Part shown: one piece after another, positions 42,583 to 51,131 of the stretch
How the letters are laid out: the number at the start of each line of letters is the position of its first letter
How positions within the stretch are numbered: the stretch's first letter is position 1
NCBI GenBank assembly: GCA_964512675.1
Contig: CAZEJR010000002.1
Coordinates: forward strand, 76,126 to 140,125
Source of the DNA: A07HB70 sp964512675
Lineage (GTDB): Archaea > Halobacteriota > Halobacteria > Halobacteriales > Haloferacaceae
Direction: 5' to 3'
DNA: 64,000 nt
Notes under the pieces: generated by a model
Databases searched by the model: none
The model's input: the letters and a program-made list of their open reading frames with translations, nothing else
What the model was told of the DNA's origin: nothing
Position numbers and translations under genes: made by a program

Positions 42583-43395
42583 ATGCGCCGGGGGCACCCA
42601 CGAACAGAGGTGTTCGCGGATCTCCACGTCCACACCACCGCCTCCGACGGCCGGCTGACCGTCCCCGAGATTCCTGCGCGAGCGCGCGAAGCCGGCGTCT
42701 CCGTCGTCGCGGTCACGGACCACGACCGGGTCCACCCGGCGCTCGACGCGCCGATGGAGGTGCGCGACGGCGTGCGGGTGGTCCGCGGGGTGGAACTCCG
42801 GGTCGACACGGGCGAACGGCGGGTCGACCTGCTCGGCTACGGCGTCGACCCGACGGACGCACTCACGGCGGAGCTAGAGCGAATCCAGCGTGACCGGGCC
42901 CGGCGCGCCCGCGAGATGGTCGACCTGCTGGAGGCAGAGACGGGCGTCCGGCCCGACGTCTCGCTCGGACCGGGCGTAGGGCGGCCCCACGTCGCTCGCG
43001 CCGTCGCCGAGAGCGCGGCGCCGTACGACTACGGCGAGGCGTTCCAGCACCTCATCGGGAGCGGCTGTCCCTGCTACGTGCCGCGAGAGGTCACCGACGT
43101 CGAGACGGGGGTGGCGCTGCTCCGGGAGTCCTGTGGCCTGGTGTCGCTGGCACACCCGTTCCGGTACGACGACCCGGAGGCAGCGCTCGCGGTGTGCGCG
43201 GATCTCGACGGCGTCGAGCGGTTCTACGACTACGGACAGCCGGTCGAGACCGGTCCCGTCGAGCGGGCGGTCGAGCGGCACGGCCTCGTGCCGACGGGCG
43301 GGAGCGACGCCCACGACCGGACACTCGGGGTCGCGGGTCTCGACCACGCCGGGTGGGACCGTGTCGCGTCTCGTCTGCCGGGAGCGGAGAGTTAA
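42583..43395 (+). CDS. PHP domain metal-dependent phosphoesterase
   Basis: A 270-residue PHP-superfamily enzyme. Metal ligands are in VFADLHVHTTASDGRLTVPE (HxH), VSVVAVTDHDRVHPALDA, VVRGVELRVDTGERRVDLLG, SLAHPFRYDDPE and GLVPTGGSDAHDRTLGVAGL. This set matches the YciV/TrpH-like nucleoside 3',5'-bisphosphate phosphatase or RNase AM type. In archaea the exact substrate is open. ATG 42583, 12 bases past the DUF5784 gene, so likely cotranscribed. Confidence 0.88.
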   Translation: MRRGHPRTEVFADLHVHTTASDGRLTVPEIPARAREAGVSVVAVTDHDRVHPALDAPMEVRDGVRVVRGVELRVDTGERRVDLLGYGVDPTDALTAELERIQRDRARRAREMVDLLEAETGVRPDVSLGPGVGRPHVARAVAESAAPYDYGEAFQHLIGSGCPCYVPREVTDVETGVALLRESCGLVSLAHPFRYDDPEAALAVCADLDGVERFYDYGQPVETGPVERAVERHGLVPTGGSDAHDRTLGVAGLDHAGWDRVASRLPGAES

Positions 43396-43420
43396 ACCGG
43401 ACGAGGCGCCGACCGGTGGT

Positions 43421-43582
43421 ATGGACTGTCACTACTGCGACCGCGAGGCGGCGTACGCCGCGGACCACGACGGCGTCCGTGTCGGCCTCTGCGAGCGTCA
43501 CTTCCGCGAACGTATCGAGGAGCTTGCCGAGTCCGAGGAGCTCGAGGCGGTCCGCGAGCGGATCGACGTCGACCGGACGTAG
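43421..43582 (+). CDS. DUF6757 family small zinc-binding protein
   Basis: A 53-residue protein: MDCHYCDREAAYAADHDGVR, then VGLCERHFRERIEELAESEE and LEAVRERIDVDRT. Cysteines and His (CHYC, LCERH) form one zinc site. Matches the haloarchaeal DUF6757 pattern. 26 bases past the PHP gene; ATG at 43421. Function unknown. Confidence 0.82.
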   Translation: MDCHYCDREAAYAADHDGVRVGLCERHFRERIEELAESEELEAVRERIDVDRT

Positions 43583-43795
43583 ACGGCACGCCGTGTGTAC
43601 GGGCCGGCTGACGGCTCCGGGAGACCACCACCGGCGCTCGACGGCTCCGGACACCGGCTGCCGGCGGGGGCGTGGCGGCGCCGACGGGTGGGACGCGCTG
43701 TCGCGGCGGGCGTATCCAGCAGTGAGAGCCGAGAACCGGAGACGAGCGCCGATCCGTTCGGCGGGTTTTTGACGCCCACGCTATCGTAATTGCAT

Positions 43796-44149
43796 ATGGC
43801 GGCTGACGGGGCGGGAGACGCGGAACTCGTCCGTACGCTCGGGAGCAAGTACAGCGCCGAGATACTCGGCGCCACCGGCGAGGCACGGTCGGCACAGGAG
43901 CTGAGCAGCCGTCTCGACGTCCCGATCGCGACCTGCTACCGGCGGATCGAGGAGCTGACAGACGCCGGCCTGCTCCGCCTCGAGGACAGCGTGCTGTCGG
44001 AGGACAACCGACGGGTCGACGTCTACCGCCGCGACGTCGAGGAGGTTCGGGTGGTGTTCGGCGACGACGGCTACGAAGTGGCGGTAGAGCGCAGGACGCA
44101 GGTCAAAGACAAGATCGACGACGCGTGGCAGACGCTGACGGACTCGTAG
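43796..44149 (+). CDS. ArsR-like winged-helix transcription regulator
   Basis: A 117-residue regulator. The winged helix is in ELVRTLGSKYSAEILGATGE, ARSAQELSSRLDVPIATCYR, RRIEELTDAGLLRLEDSVLS and a wing ending in RRVDVYRRDVEEVRVVFGD. The C-terminal helix (VKDKIDDAWQTLTDS) may dimerise. ATG at 43796 (a TTG two codons before is possible) with a GGTTTTTGA element about 30 bases upstream. It converges with a KaiC-like ATPase gene, stops abutting; the two kinds of gene often occur together in haloarchaea. Confidence 0.82.
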   Translation: MAADGAGDAELVRTLGSKYSAEILGATGEARSAQELSSRLDVPIATCYRRIEELTDAGLLRLEDSVLSEDNRRVDVYRRDVEEVRVVFGDDGYEVAVERRTQVKDKIDDAWQTLTDS

Positions 44150-44902
44150 TCAGAACGGCCCGTCGCCCCCGCCGCGTGTCCAGTTCGGCGACTCCGACCC
44201 CATCATCGAGAAGCCCGCGGCGTCGTCGTGGACGGTGATGCCGCCGTCGCCGATGTCGAGCGGGAACACCTCGTTGTCGAAGCTCTGCTTGCGCATCTTC
44301 GCCACCCAGACGTACCGGTTGACGTCGGCGTTGTTCGGGATCTGGGCGAGGTAGATGTTGCCGTCCGTGAGGAAGTTCTCTAGGGCGACCTCCGTCTCGG
44401 GGAAGATCGCGCTCTGTTCGGCGACCAGCAGCGACGTCAACCCGTGCTGTTTCAGGATGTCGACGAACCGCAGGAGGTAGGTTCGGCGCTCGCGCTCGCC
44501 GTCGAAGAACATCGAGAACATCGTAAATGAGTCCATCACCAGCCGCGAGTAGCCGGAGACGGCGACGTACTCGAGCAGCCTGTCGAACGTCGCGGAGAAG
44601 TCGTCGGCGTCGAGGAGGTCGCGCTTGCCGTAGACGACGATGTCGCCCCGGTCGACGAGGGCCTGCCACTCGTCGAATCCGATGGACCCGGCGGCCTGTG
44701 CGATGTCGTCTGCCGTCTCCTCGAACGAGAGGTAGATGCCACGCTCGTCGAACGAGCGCACGCCCTCGTAGAGATACTGCATACTGAGGATGCTCTTGCC
44801 GGTCCCGGGGTTGCCGCCGACGAGAACGGTTGCGTCCCGCGCGATGCCACCGTTGAGCACCTCGTCGAGGCCGTCGACACCAGTTCCGACGAGTTCGACC
44901 AT
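44150..44902 (-). CDS. KaiC/RadA-like ATPase
   Basis: A 250-residue single-domain RecA-fold ATPase of the archaeal KaiC-like (RAD55) group. LVGTGVDGLDEVLNGGIARD is the family start, VLVGGNPGTGKSILSMQYLY Walker A (about residues 24-43), YLSFEETADDIAQAAGSIGF the conserved Glu pair, and SRLVMDSFTMFSMFFDGERE the Walker B. VWVAKMRKQSFDNEVFPLDI follows. It is too short for a double-domain KaiC, and no KaiA/KaiB is near. Likely a signalling ATPase; ATG at 44900-44902. Confidence 0.88.
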   Translation of the reverse strand: MVELVGTGVDGLDEVLNGGIARDATVLVGGNPGTGKSILSMQYLYEGVRSFDERGIYLSFEETADDIAQAAGSIGFDEWQALVDRGDIVVYGKRDLLDADDFSATFDRLLEYVAVSGYSRLVMDSFTMFSMFFDGERERRTYLLRFVDILKQHGLTSLLVAEQSAIFPETEVALENFLTDGNIYLAQIPNNADVNRYVWVAKMRKQSFDNEVFPLDIGDGGITVHDDAAGFSMMGSESPNWTRGGGDGPF

Positions 44903-44961
44903 ATCTCATACAGGACGCCTGTGGATATAAGTACCCGCCGCGGATTCGCGCGGACTAGACG

Positions 44962-45474
44962 CTACAGCGTCGCGTCGGCGGCGAGGTAGAGTCCGGCGAG
45001 CGCCGACTCGAAGACCGCGGTGCCGAGCGCCGACAGGGCGACGAATCGGCGGTCCTCGAGGTCGGCCAGTCCGGCGGGCACCGTGAGCATCCCGCGGGTG
45101 AACAGGAGCGCGTTCGAGGTCGGGACGACGACCGGTCCCCAGCGGTCGAACCAGTCCTCGAAGCGGGAGAGGCGGGTCTCGCCCACCCTGAACCACCGGC
45201 TGTCGAGCAGGTAGTCACGGCCGGCGCGCCGCGCCAGCCGGAACAGCAGGTACTGGCCGACAGTCGCGCCGACGACGGCGACGAGCAGTACCGCCGCCAC
45301 CCGCGTCGGCGACGACCCGAGGAGGGCGAGCGCCCCCGGCACCACCAGTTCGCTCGGCATGAAGTACATCAGCATCGCGCCCTCCAAGACGAAGACGACG
45401 AACAGCGCGACGAGCGCCAAGTCCGAGGCCAGCAGCGCACGGAGGTACGGCGGCATCGTCACGACGCCGGTCAT
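44962..45474 (-). CDS. DedA/SNARE-associated (VTT domain) membrane protein
   Basis: A 170-residue membrane protein of the DedA superfamily, linked in bacteria to lipid scrambling/flipping. Hydrophobic segments at about 16-38, 42-56, 60-78 and 125-165. FVFVLEGAMLMYFMPSELVV has the acidic residues in the re-entrant helix, TVGQYLLFRLARRAGRD a G-x-x-x-R region, and VVVPTSNALLFTRGMLTVPA the second re-entrant motif. It is shorter than the usual 200. ATG at 45472-45474. Confidence 0.8.
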   Translation of the reverse strand: MTGVVTMPPYLRALLASDLALVALFVVFVLEGAMLMYFMPSELVVPGALALLGSSPTRVAAVLLVAVVGATVGQYLLFRLARRAGRDYLLDSRWFRVGETRLSRFEDWFDRWGPVVVPTSNALLFTRGMLTVPAGLADLEDRRFVALSALGTAVFESALAGLYLAADATL

Positions 45475-45677
45475 ACGGCGAGTCACGGGGCTGGTCTCGA
45501 AAGCTCTTGTGGGTCGTGCGAGCGGACGCCGTCTCCGGGTCGCCGGCCCGACCCCGGTCGACACCTGCCTCGTCGGGCGCGTGGGCTCGCGGCGTCGGCG
45601 ACGGCCCGCACGGGCGGCGCGCGCCCGCCAGAGCACCGGACGTCCGTCGAGCCCGTTACCACGAATGTTCGATCTCG

Positions 45678-45707
45678 TTTCGATCGTCGACCAGAAACCG
45701 ATCGAAA
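45678..45707. repeat. inverted repeat in the amt upstream region
   Basis: TTTCGATCG at 45678-45686 and CGATCGAAA at 45699-45707, perfect 9-base arms with a 12-base loop, in an AT-richer stretch. It lies between the divergent DedA and amt genes. Confidence 0.55.
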
Positions 45708-45804
45708 TACATCCTTATACGGTTTGTATCCGACTATGTATTCGACGTACGTGTGCCGAGGTGCGCGCATACGGACGAATTTTAAGCGAAAGGTTATGTG
45801 GCGT

Positions 45805-45821
45805 GAAGACGTGACGTCTTC
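45805..45821. promoter_or_regulatory. 17-base palindrome, candidate operator of the ammonium transporter
   Basis: GAAGACGTGACGTCTTC, perfect 8-base arms around one base, about 83-99 bases upstream of the amt start. Its size suits a dimeric regulator. No T-run follows, so a terminator is less likely. Confidence 0.5.
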
Positions 45822-45903
45822 TCGTGTTTCGAAACCACGATCGGACGCGAATTGAACACGAGACAGGCGATCGTAAACTTCCACTCGCGGGGGTGACCGG
45901 GGC

Positions 45904-47562
45904 GTGGTGACGACGCCGCTCCAGGTCGACCCGACGACGGTCGTCTCCGGTGTCAACACGGTCTGGGTGCTGACCGTCACGTTCGTGATCTTCTTCATGC
46001 ACGCCGGCTTCGCCATGCTGGAGGCGGGGCAGGTACGCTCGAAGAACGTCGCGAACCAGCTGACCAAGAACATGCTCACGTGGAGTGTGGGCGTGATCGT
46101 GTTCTTCCTCGTCGGACAGGGCGTCGCGAACACCGTCGGCGGGGCCGGGTCGGCGTTTAGCTACATCAACGGCGGCTCGGCGTCGTGGGTCAGCTGGCTG
46201 TTCGGTGCCGTCTTCGCGATGACTGCCGCCACGATCGTGAGCGGGGCCGTCGCCGGACGTGCGAAGCTCCGGGCGTACGTCAGCTACACCGTCCTGCTCG
46301 CGGCGGTCATCTACCCCGTCGTCATCGGGATGACGTGGGTCGGCGGCTTCCTCTCGAACATCCTGGGCGTCGGCTTCGCCGACTTCGCGGGCGGCATGAT
46401 CGTCCACGGCATGGGCGGCGCCGCCGGCCTCGCCGCGGCGTGGGTCCTCGGTCCGCGGATGGACCGCTACAACGACGACGGCTCCGTGAACGTCATCCCG
46501 GGGCACTCGCTGACGTTCGCGGTGCTCGGCACACTGATCCTCTGTTTCGGCTGGTACGGGTTCAACGTCGGCACCGCCGCGAGCGTCTTCGCGGCGGAGA
46601 ACGGCTCGCTCAGCCTCGCGGCCTTCGAGTCGACCGTCGGGCGGGCGGCGCTCACCACGACGCTGTCGATGGCCGCGGGCGCCATCGGCGCCGCCGGCAT
46701 GTCGCTGGTCAAGAGCAACAAGGTTGACACGCTGTACGTCGCAAACGGGATGCTGGCCGGCCTGGTCGGCATCACCGCGGGCACGAACATCGTCACGTGG
46801 TGGGGCGCACTGGCCATCGGCCTGCTGGCCGGCGGCCAGCTCCCGATCGTCTTCGAGTTCGTCGAGCAGAAGCTGAAGATCGACGACGTCTGTGCGGTCT
46901 ACCCCGTTCACGGCTCCGCGGGCGCGATGGGAGCAGTCCTGATCCCGGTGTTCTCGATCAACGGGTTCTCCGCGACCCAGCTCGCCGCGCAGCTCGTCGG
47001 CGTCACGGTCATCGGCGCGTGGACGATCGTCGCGACGATCGCGGTGTTCGGTGCGTTCAAGTCCGTCGGGCAGGCACGGGTTGAGCCCGACCACGAGCGC
47101 GAGGGGCTCGACATCTCCGAGCACGGCGTCAACACCTACCCCGAGTTCGGCGGCGAGGGCGGCGTCATCACCGACGGCGGCCCCGACTTCCGCACCGACG
47201 GCGGCAGCCCGAACGACGGCGAGATCAAGATGGTGATGGGCGTCATCCGGCCCGAGAAGCTCGGCGAGGTGAAACAGGCCGTCGCGGAGGCTGGCGCGCC
47301 CTCTATCACGGTGACGAACGTCTCCGGTCGCGGGACGCAGGCCGCAAAGACCGGCCAGTGGCGCGGCGAGGAGTACGTCGTCGACCTCCACCAGAAGGTG
47401 AAAGTCGAGTGTATCGTCGCGGACGTCCCCGCAGAAGACGTCGCCGAGGCGATCAGCGAGGCCGCGAACACCGGCGAGCCGGGCGACGGCAAGGTGTTCG
47501 TCCTCCCGGTCGACGACGCGCTCCAGGTCCGCACCGGCGCACGCGGCACCGAAGCGGTCTGA
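45904..47562 (+). CDS. amt: ammonium transporter with fused C-terminal PII domain
   Basis: A 552-residue membrane protein. Residues about 20-405 are an Amt channel with 11 helices: VNTVWVLTVTFVIFFMHAGF, LEAGQVRSKNVANQLTKNML, and the twin pore histidines at H168 (FAGGMIVHGMGGAAGL) and H336 (VYPVHGSAGAMGAVLI). After an acidic linker comes a full PII protein from about 440: IKMVMGVIRPEKLGEVKQAV, then the T-loop (GRGTQAAKTGQWRGEEYVVD) with Tyr 491 at the site homologous to GlnB Tyr51 (Trp replaces Tyr46). Normally a separate GlnK plugs Amt; here it is tethered. Start GTG (45904 or 45907). No separate glnK in the window. Confidence 0.92.
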   Translation: MVTTPLQVDPTTVVSGVNTVWVLTVTFVIFFMHAGFAMLEAGQVRSKNVANQLTKNMLTWSVGVIVFFLVGQGVANTVGGAGSAFSYINGGSASWVSWLFGAVFAMTAATIVSGAVAGRAKLRAYVSYTVLLAAVIYPVVIGMTWVGGFLSNILGVGFADFAGGMIVHGMGGAAGLAAAWVLGPRMDRYNDDGSVNVIPGHSLTFAVLGTLILCFGWYGFNVGTAASVFAAENGSLSLAAFESTVGRAALTTTLSMAAGAIGAAGMSLVKSNKVDTLYVANGMLAGLVGITAGTNIVTWWGALAIGLLAGGQLPIVFEFVEQKLKIDDVCAVYPVHGSAGAMGAVLIPVFSINGFSATQLAAQLVGVTVIGAWTIVATIAVFGAFKSVGQARVEPDHEREGLDISEHGVNTYPEFGGEGGVITDGGPDFRTDGGSPNDGEIKMVMGVIRPEKLGEVKQAVAEAGAPSITVTNVSGRGTQAAKTGQWRGEEYVVDLHQKVKVECIVADVPAEDVAEAISEAANTGEPGDGKVFVLPVDDALQVRTGARGTEAV

Positions 47563-47691
47563 CGCGGCAGGAGGCGGTCGCCGCGGCTCTCTCGCTGTCG
47601 GCCACGACACCGTGTCCGCCGGTCGCGGACGCGGCACGCGGCACGACCGGCGACTAGAAGCGCTTTTTCCGCGCCGGCCGGTGTGTGACCT

Positions 47692-49032
47692 ATGGACCGC
47701 GAGCGCTCTCGCGACCTCTACGACCGCGCGCTCTCAGTGATTCCGGGAGGAGTCAACTCGCCGGTGCGCGCGACGCGCCCGTATCCCGTCGTCGTCGACG
47801 GCGGCGACGGGGCACGCGTCGTCGACGCCGACGGCAACGAGTACCTCGACTACGTGATGGGCTACGGGCCGCTGCTGCTCGGTCACAGCCTGCCCGAGCG
47901 GGTGCGCGAGGCGGTCGACCGCCACGTCGGGGCCGGGCCGATGTACGGCGCACCGACAGAGGTGGAGGTCGAACTCGCGGAGTTCGTCGCCGACCACGTC
48001 CCGAGCGTCGAGATGACCCGCTTCGTCAACAGCGGCACCGAGGCAACGGTGTCGGCGGTCCGACTCGCCCGCGGGCACACCGGTCGGGACAAGGTCGTCG
48101 TCGTCCAGGGCGGCTACCACGGCGCACAGGAGACGACGCTGGTCGACGGCGAGTTCGACGGCGTCGAGCCGTCGTCGCCGGGGATCCCGGACTCGTTCGT
48201 CGAGCACACTCTCACGGTGCCGTTCAACGACGCGGCGGCGGCAGAGCGCGTGTTCGCGGCACACGGCGACGACATCGCCGCCGTCCTCGTCGAGCCGATC
48301 CTCGGTAACACCGGCATCGTCCACCCGGTCGACGGCTACCACCGGCGGCTCCGGGAGCTGTGTGACGACCACGGCGCACTGCTGGTCTTCGACGAGGTGA
48401 TCACCGGGTTCCGGGTCGGGGGACTCGGCTGTGCGCAGTCGAAACTCGGGGTGACGCCGGACGTGACGACCTTCGGCAAGATCGTCGGCGGCGGGTTCCC
48501 CGTCGGCGCGATCGGCGGCCGGGCCGACGTGATCCGCGGGTTCACGCCGGTCGGCGACGTGTTCCAGGCCGGAACGTTCTCCGGACATCCGGTGACGATG
48601 GCCGCCGGCCTCGAGACGCTTCGCTACGCGCGCGAGGAAGGCGTCTACGACCACGTGAACGGGCTGGCCGACCGCCTGCGCGCGGGACTCACCGACCTCC
48701 TCGCGGACCACGCGCCGGCGTACACGGTCGTCGGCACCGACTCGATGTTCAAGACCGTCTTCACCCGCGACGGTCCAGACGACCTGACGGGCTGCTGCGA
48801 GGCCGGCTGCCGCCAGCGCGAGGACTGTCCGCGCTACGGAACCTGTCCGAAGACCGGCGGCGACGTCGCCGACGCCGCCACGGAGCGCTGGGAGCGGGTG
48901 TTCTGGCCGCAGATGCGCGACCGCGGAGTGTTCCTCACCGCGAACCAGTTCGAGTCGCAGTTCGTCTCCGCGGCGCACACGCGCGAGGACGTCGAGGAGA
49001 CGCTCGACACGTACGCCGAGGTTCTCGCCTGA
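47692..49032 (+). CDS. hemL: glutamate-1-semialdehyde 2,1-aminomutase
   Basis: A 446-residue PLP enzyme making 5-aminolevulinate in the C5 tetrapyrrole pathway. SVIPGGVNSPVRATRPYPVV, FVNSGTEATVSAVRLARGHT, and the PLP lysine K263 in TTFGKIVGGGFPVGAIGG are diagnostic. A Cys-rich insertion at residues 368-385 (GCCEAGCRQREDCPRYGTCP, five Cys) is not in bacterial HemL and looks like a metal site. GCTTTTTCC about 27 bases upstream is the likely promoter. First of hemL-hemC-cobA-hemD. Confidence 0.96.
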   Translation: MDRERSRDLYDRALSVIPGGVNSPVRATRPYPVVVDGGDGARVVDADGNEYLDYVMGYGPLLLGHSLPERVREAVDRHVGAGPMYGAPTEVEVELAEFVADHVPSVEMTRFVNSGTEATVSAVRLARGHTGRDKVVVVQGGYHGAQETTLVDGEFDGVEPSSPGIPDSFVEHTLTVPFNDAAAAERVFAAHGDDIAAVLVEPILGNTGIVHPVDGYHRRLRELCDDHGALLVFDEVITGFRVGGLGCAQSKLGVTPDVTTFGKIVGGGFPVGAIGGRADVIRGFTPVGDVFQAGTFSGHPVTMAAGLETLRYAREEGVYDHVNGLADRLRAGLTDLLADHAPAYTVVGTDSMFKTVFTRDGPDDLTGCCEAGCRQREDCPRYGTCPKTGGDVADAATERWERVFWPQMRDRGVFLTANQFESQFVSAAHTREDVEETLDTYAEVLA

Positions 49033-49221
49033 GTCCTCGCCGGGAGCGGTGTCGCGGGGGCCACGCGCCACGCCTCGTCTCCTCGCCGGCCCGTCCTCCG
49101 GTCGGCGCCGCGCTCTGCGGGCCGGTCTCCGACCACACCGCTCCGTAGCGCGGTCCCCTCCGGTCGCGCGCCGCGTCCACGAGTGCGTGGGCTTTTGCCC
49201 GTCGGCTCCAGACGCCCGGCC
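49033..49221. other. intergenic between hemL and hemC
   Basis: No gene. GGGCTTTTGCCC, about 27 bases before the hemC ATG, is the probable hemC promoter. Confidence 0.4.
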
Positions 49222-50325
49222 ATGACACTGCGGCTCGCCACCCGCGGCTCCGCCCTCGCCCGCCGGCAGGCCGAGACCGTGCGGTCGACGCTCGACCGAC
49301 GGCGCGACCCCGTCGAACTCGTCACGGTCGAGACGGAGGGCGACCGCGTCCGGGACGAGTTGATCCACCGACTCGGACGGACCGGCGCGTTCGTCCGGGC
49401 GCTGGACGAGCGGGTGCTGGACGGGAGCGTCGACGCAGCCGTTCACTCGATGAAAGACATGCCAACCGAGCGCCCCGAGGGACTGGTGGTCGCGGGCGTC
49501 CCCGGGCGCGCGCCGGCGAACGACCTGCTGGTGACGCCCGACGGCGGCGGGATCGCGGACCTGCACGACGGCGCGACAGTCGGCACGTCGTCGCTCCGGC
49601 GCGGCGCGTTCCTCCGTCGCGAGCGTCCGGACCTCCAGGTCGAACCGCTCCGGGGCAACGTCGACACGCGGGTCGAGAAGCTGCTGGCACCGGGGCTCCA
49701 GCGCGAACACGAGCGGCTCCTGACGGAGGGAGAGGGCGACGACGTCCCCGGTGCCGGCGGCGAGGGACGAGTCGAGGGCGTCGACGACGAGGGGCCCGCC
49801 GACGAGTGGTTCGCCGAGCGCACCGAACTCGAGCGACGGGCACTCGGGCGCGCGGTCGAGACGGAGTACGACGCGATCGTCCTCGCCGAGGCCGGCCTCG
49901 CGCGGCTGGACCTCCTGCGTGCGGTCGAGTACGAGCGCCTCGACCGCGCGACGTTCGTCCCCGCGCCGGGGCAGGGGGCGCTCGCCGTCGTCGCGCGCGA
50001 GGGGAGCGACGTCGCCGAGCGGGTCCACGACGGCGTCGACCACCCCCGGACGCGGGTGGCGACGACGGTAGAGCGCACCGTTCTCGCCGAACTCGGCGGC
50101 GGATGCGTCGCGCCGATCGGCGTGAGCGCACACCTCCAGGGCGAGTACGTCCACGTCGCCGCCGCCGTCTGCTCGGCGGACGGCGAGCGAGTCGTCGAGC
50201 GGACGCGGGACCTGCCGGTCGAACACCACGCCGAGGCGGCCCGCGACCTCGCGAGCGGGATGGCCGACGACGGCGCCGCGGCCCTGATCACGGAGGCCCG
50301 CGAGGCGGCAGCGGAGGCGGGATGA
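49222..50325 (+). CDS. hemC: hydroxymethylbilane synthase (porphobilinogen deaminase)
   Basis: A 367-residue enzyme that joins four porphobilinogens. LRLATRGSALARRQAETVRS, VHSMKDMPTERPEGLVVAGV, VGTSSLRRGAFLRRERPDLQ and LRGNVDTRVEKL are typical; the cofactor Cys is in LAELGGGCVAPIGVSAHLQG. It is longer than the bacterial 310 because of an acidic, Gly-rich insertion (about residues 165-205, EGEGDDVPGAGGEGRVEG). The ATG at 49222 is chosen; the GTG/ATG at 49183 precedes the promoter. Its TGA overlaps the cobA ATG. Confidence 0.95.
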   Translation: MTLRLATRGSALARRQAETVRSTLDRRRDPVELVTVETEGDRVRDELIHRLGRTGAFVRALDERVLDGSVDAAVHSMKDMPTERPEGLVVAGVPGRAPANDLLVTPDGGGIADLHDGATVGTSSLRRGAFLRRERPDLQVEPLRGNVDTRVEKLLAPGLQREHERLLTEGEGDDVPGAGGEGRVEGVDDEGPADEWFAERTELERRALGRAVETEYDAIVLAEAGLARLDLLRAVEYERLDRATFVPAPGQGALAVVAREGSDVAERVHDGVDHPRTRVATTVERTVLAELGGGCVAPIGVSAHLQGEYVHVAAAVCSADGERVVERTRDLPVEHHAEAARDLASGMADDGAAALITEAREAAAEAG

Positions 50326-51131
50326 CCGGGGACACCGGCACCGTCTACCTCGTCGGGAGCGGCCCGGGCGACCCCGGCCTGCTGACCGTCCGGGCGCGCG
50401 ACCTCCTGGCAGAGGCCGACGTCGTCCTCCACGACAAGCTTCCGGGCCCCGAGATCCTGGACCTCGTGCCCGAGAGCCGCCGCGAAGACGTCGGCAAGCG
50501 CGCCGGCGGCGAGCGAACGCCACAGTCAGAGACGAACGCCCGGCTCGTCGAGCACGCGCGGGCGGGCCGCGACGTGGTGCGCCTGAAGGGCGGCGACCCG
50601 TTCGTCTTCGGTCGCGGCGGCGAGGAGATGGAACACCTCGCGCGCGAGGGGGTCCCGTTCGAGGTGGTGCCGGGCGTGACGAGCGCCGTCGCCGCGCCCG
50701 GCGTCGCCGGGGTGCCCGTTACCCACCGCGACCACGCCTCGGCGGTGGCGGTCGTCACGGGCCACGAGGACCCCGCGAAGGAGGACTCCGCGCTCGACTG
50801 GCCGGCGCTGGCGGCCCTCGTCGAGGCTGGCGGCACCCTCGTCGTCCTGATGGGCGTCGGACACCTGCCGGACTACGCCGCGACACTGCGCGACGCCGGC
50901 CTGTCCGCGGACCTGCCGGTCGCGATCGTGGAACGAGGGACGTGGCCCGACCACCGCACCGTGGTGGGAACGCTCGGTACCGCCGTCAAGGCGCGCGACG
51001 AGGCCGGGGTGGAACCGCCCGCGGTCGTCGTCGTCGGCGAGGTGGCGGCGACGCGCGACCGGGTCGTCGGACTCCTCGAAGGGCGGGGACAGCGTGCGGA
51101 CGCGAGCGGCGCCGGGGGCGACGGTGGGTGA
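50322..51131 (+). CDS. cobA: uroporphyrinogen-III C-methyltransferase
   Basis: A 269-residue SAM-dependent enzyme giving precorrin-2, the branch to siroheme and cobalamin. TVYLVGSGPGDPGLLTVRAR, VLHDKLPGPEILDLVP, VVRLKGGDPFVFGRGGEEME, PGVTSAVAAPGVAGVPVTHR and GTLVVLMGVGHLPDYAATL are conserved. It ends in a Gly/Asp tail. ATG overlaps the hemC stop (ATGA) and the hemD start lies inside its last codons, so the three are coupled. Confidence 0.95.
   Translation: MTGDTGTVYLVGSGPGDPGLLTVRARDLLAEADVVLHDKLPGPEILDLVPESRREDVGKRAGGERTPQSETNARLVEHARAGRDVVRLKGGDPFVFGRGGEEMEHLAREGVPFEVVPGVTSAVAAPGVAGVPVTHRDHASAVAVVTGHEDPAKEDSALDWPALAALVEAGGTLVVLMGVGHLPDYAATLRDAGLSADLPVAIVERGTWPDHRTVVGTLGTAVKARDEAGVEPPAVVVVGEVAATRDRVVGLLEGRGQRADASGAGGDGG

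Noticed and set aside
45715..47637. A 640-residue minus-strand ORF opposite amt
   Set aside because: It is antisense to the amt-PII gene and rich in Arg, Asp, Val and His repeats typical of complements of GC-rich codons.
47734..50523. A 929-residue minus-strand ORF opposite hemL and hemC
   Set aside because: Antisense shadow of two well-identified genes; no domain recognised.
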